From contig JARWIR010000002.1 of NCBI GenBank assembly GCA_029959085.1, forward strand, positions 58,830,154 to 58,894,153: DNA of 64,000 nucleotides, written 5' to 3'. The notes under the pieces were generated by a model. That model saw only the letters and a program-made list of their open reading frames with translations. It was not told the origin of the DNA and searched no databases. The stretch's first letter is position 1. Each line of letters starts with the position of its first letter. This stretch comes from Nemophila menziesii (Eukaryota; Streptophyta; Magnoliopsida; Boraginales; Hydrophyllaceae). Both the position numbers and the translations under genes were made by a program. This document shows, piece by piece, positions 63,990 to 64,000 of this stretch.

Positions 63990-64000
63990 CAGTCATTTAA

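Larger units (their letters stand above)
58189..64000. repeat. Macrosatellite unit U9 (cut by window end)
   Basis: Ninth unit, 5,812 bp present. Its second half is almost indistinguishable by eye from that of U7. The window ends just after the second peptide exon, before the 25 bp VNTR. Confidence 0.95.

Noticed and set aside
1..64000. rDNA intergenic spacer or other RNA gene array
   Set aside because: No rRNA, 5S or tRNA-like sequence is present in the unit, and base composition is far too AT-rich.
1..64000. CRISPR-like or bacterial repeat system
   Set aside because: The 25 bp VNTR has no spacers, and the introns, TATA boxes and transposon types are those of plants.

Overview
This window looks like nuclear DNA from a flowering plant. 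It is very AT-rich. It carries a Helitron with canonical ends, a Mutator-like foldback element with 9-10 bp target duplications, GT-AG introns, TATA boxes and TGGGCC/TGGGCT promoter motifs. I found no bacterial, organellar or viral gene set, no rRNA or tRNA gene and no CRISPR array. The species cannot be named from the sequence.

Almost the whole window is one head-to-tail macrosatellite. The unit is about 6.7 kb. Using the motif at base 1 as phase, eight full units start at 1, 6723, 13748, 20366, 27000, 33732, 40456 and 47168, and a ninth, cut by the window end, starts at 58189. They are called U1 to U9 below. Units differ by scattered substitutions, short indels, a 332 bp internal duplication (U2) and a few deletions (U3, U4). 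Late units show a higher-order pattern: U8 shares private variants with U6, and U9 with U7. This points to a roughly 13.4 kb two-unit duplication.

Each unit has the same plan. In the middle lies a roughly 1.6 kb foldback transposon, nearly palindromic end to end and flanked by the target duplication GGATTCAAAA. It sits between two promoter-like regions pointing away from each other. The minus-side region has a TATA box and a 5' leader with a splice donor. The plus-side region has a TATA box and a CT-rich leader. Removing the transposon brings the two TATA boxes to within about 250 bp, like an ancestral bidirectional promoter. Downstream of the plus promoter, every unit has a short two-exon reading frame: a signal-peptide-like exon, a roughly 425 bp intron, and an exon encoding a short Ser/Lys/Thr-rich tail with one Cys. 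A 25 bp tandem repeat of variable copy number and a polyadenylation-like AATAAA follow. Minus-strand and other plus-strand exon-like segments fill the rest of the unit; they are open in some copies and broken in others, so they read as decayed or doubtful genes.

The one large interruption is a 4,295 bp non-autonomous Helitron (50734-55028, minus strand), inserted between A and T inside the left arm of the U8 foldback. It carries what look like captured exons, a 72 bp tandem repeat, a 1.4 kb telomere-like TTAAGG-type minisatellite with its own higher-order repetition, and a fragment resembling a hAT-type transposon end. It has no Rep/helicase gene.

All alignments were made by eye. Identity values, expression and homology were not computed. 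Stretches not listed separately are AT-rich repeat-unit sequence in which I see nothing further.
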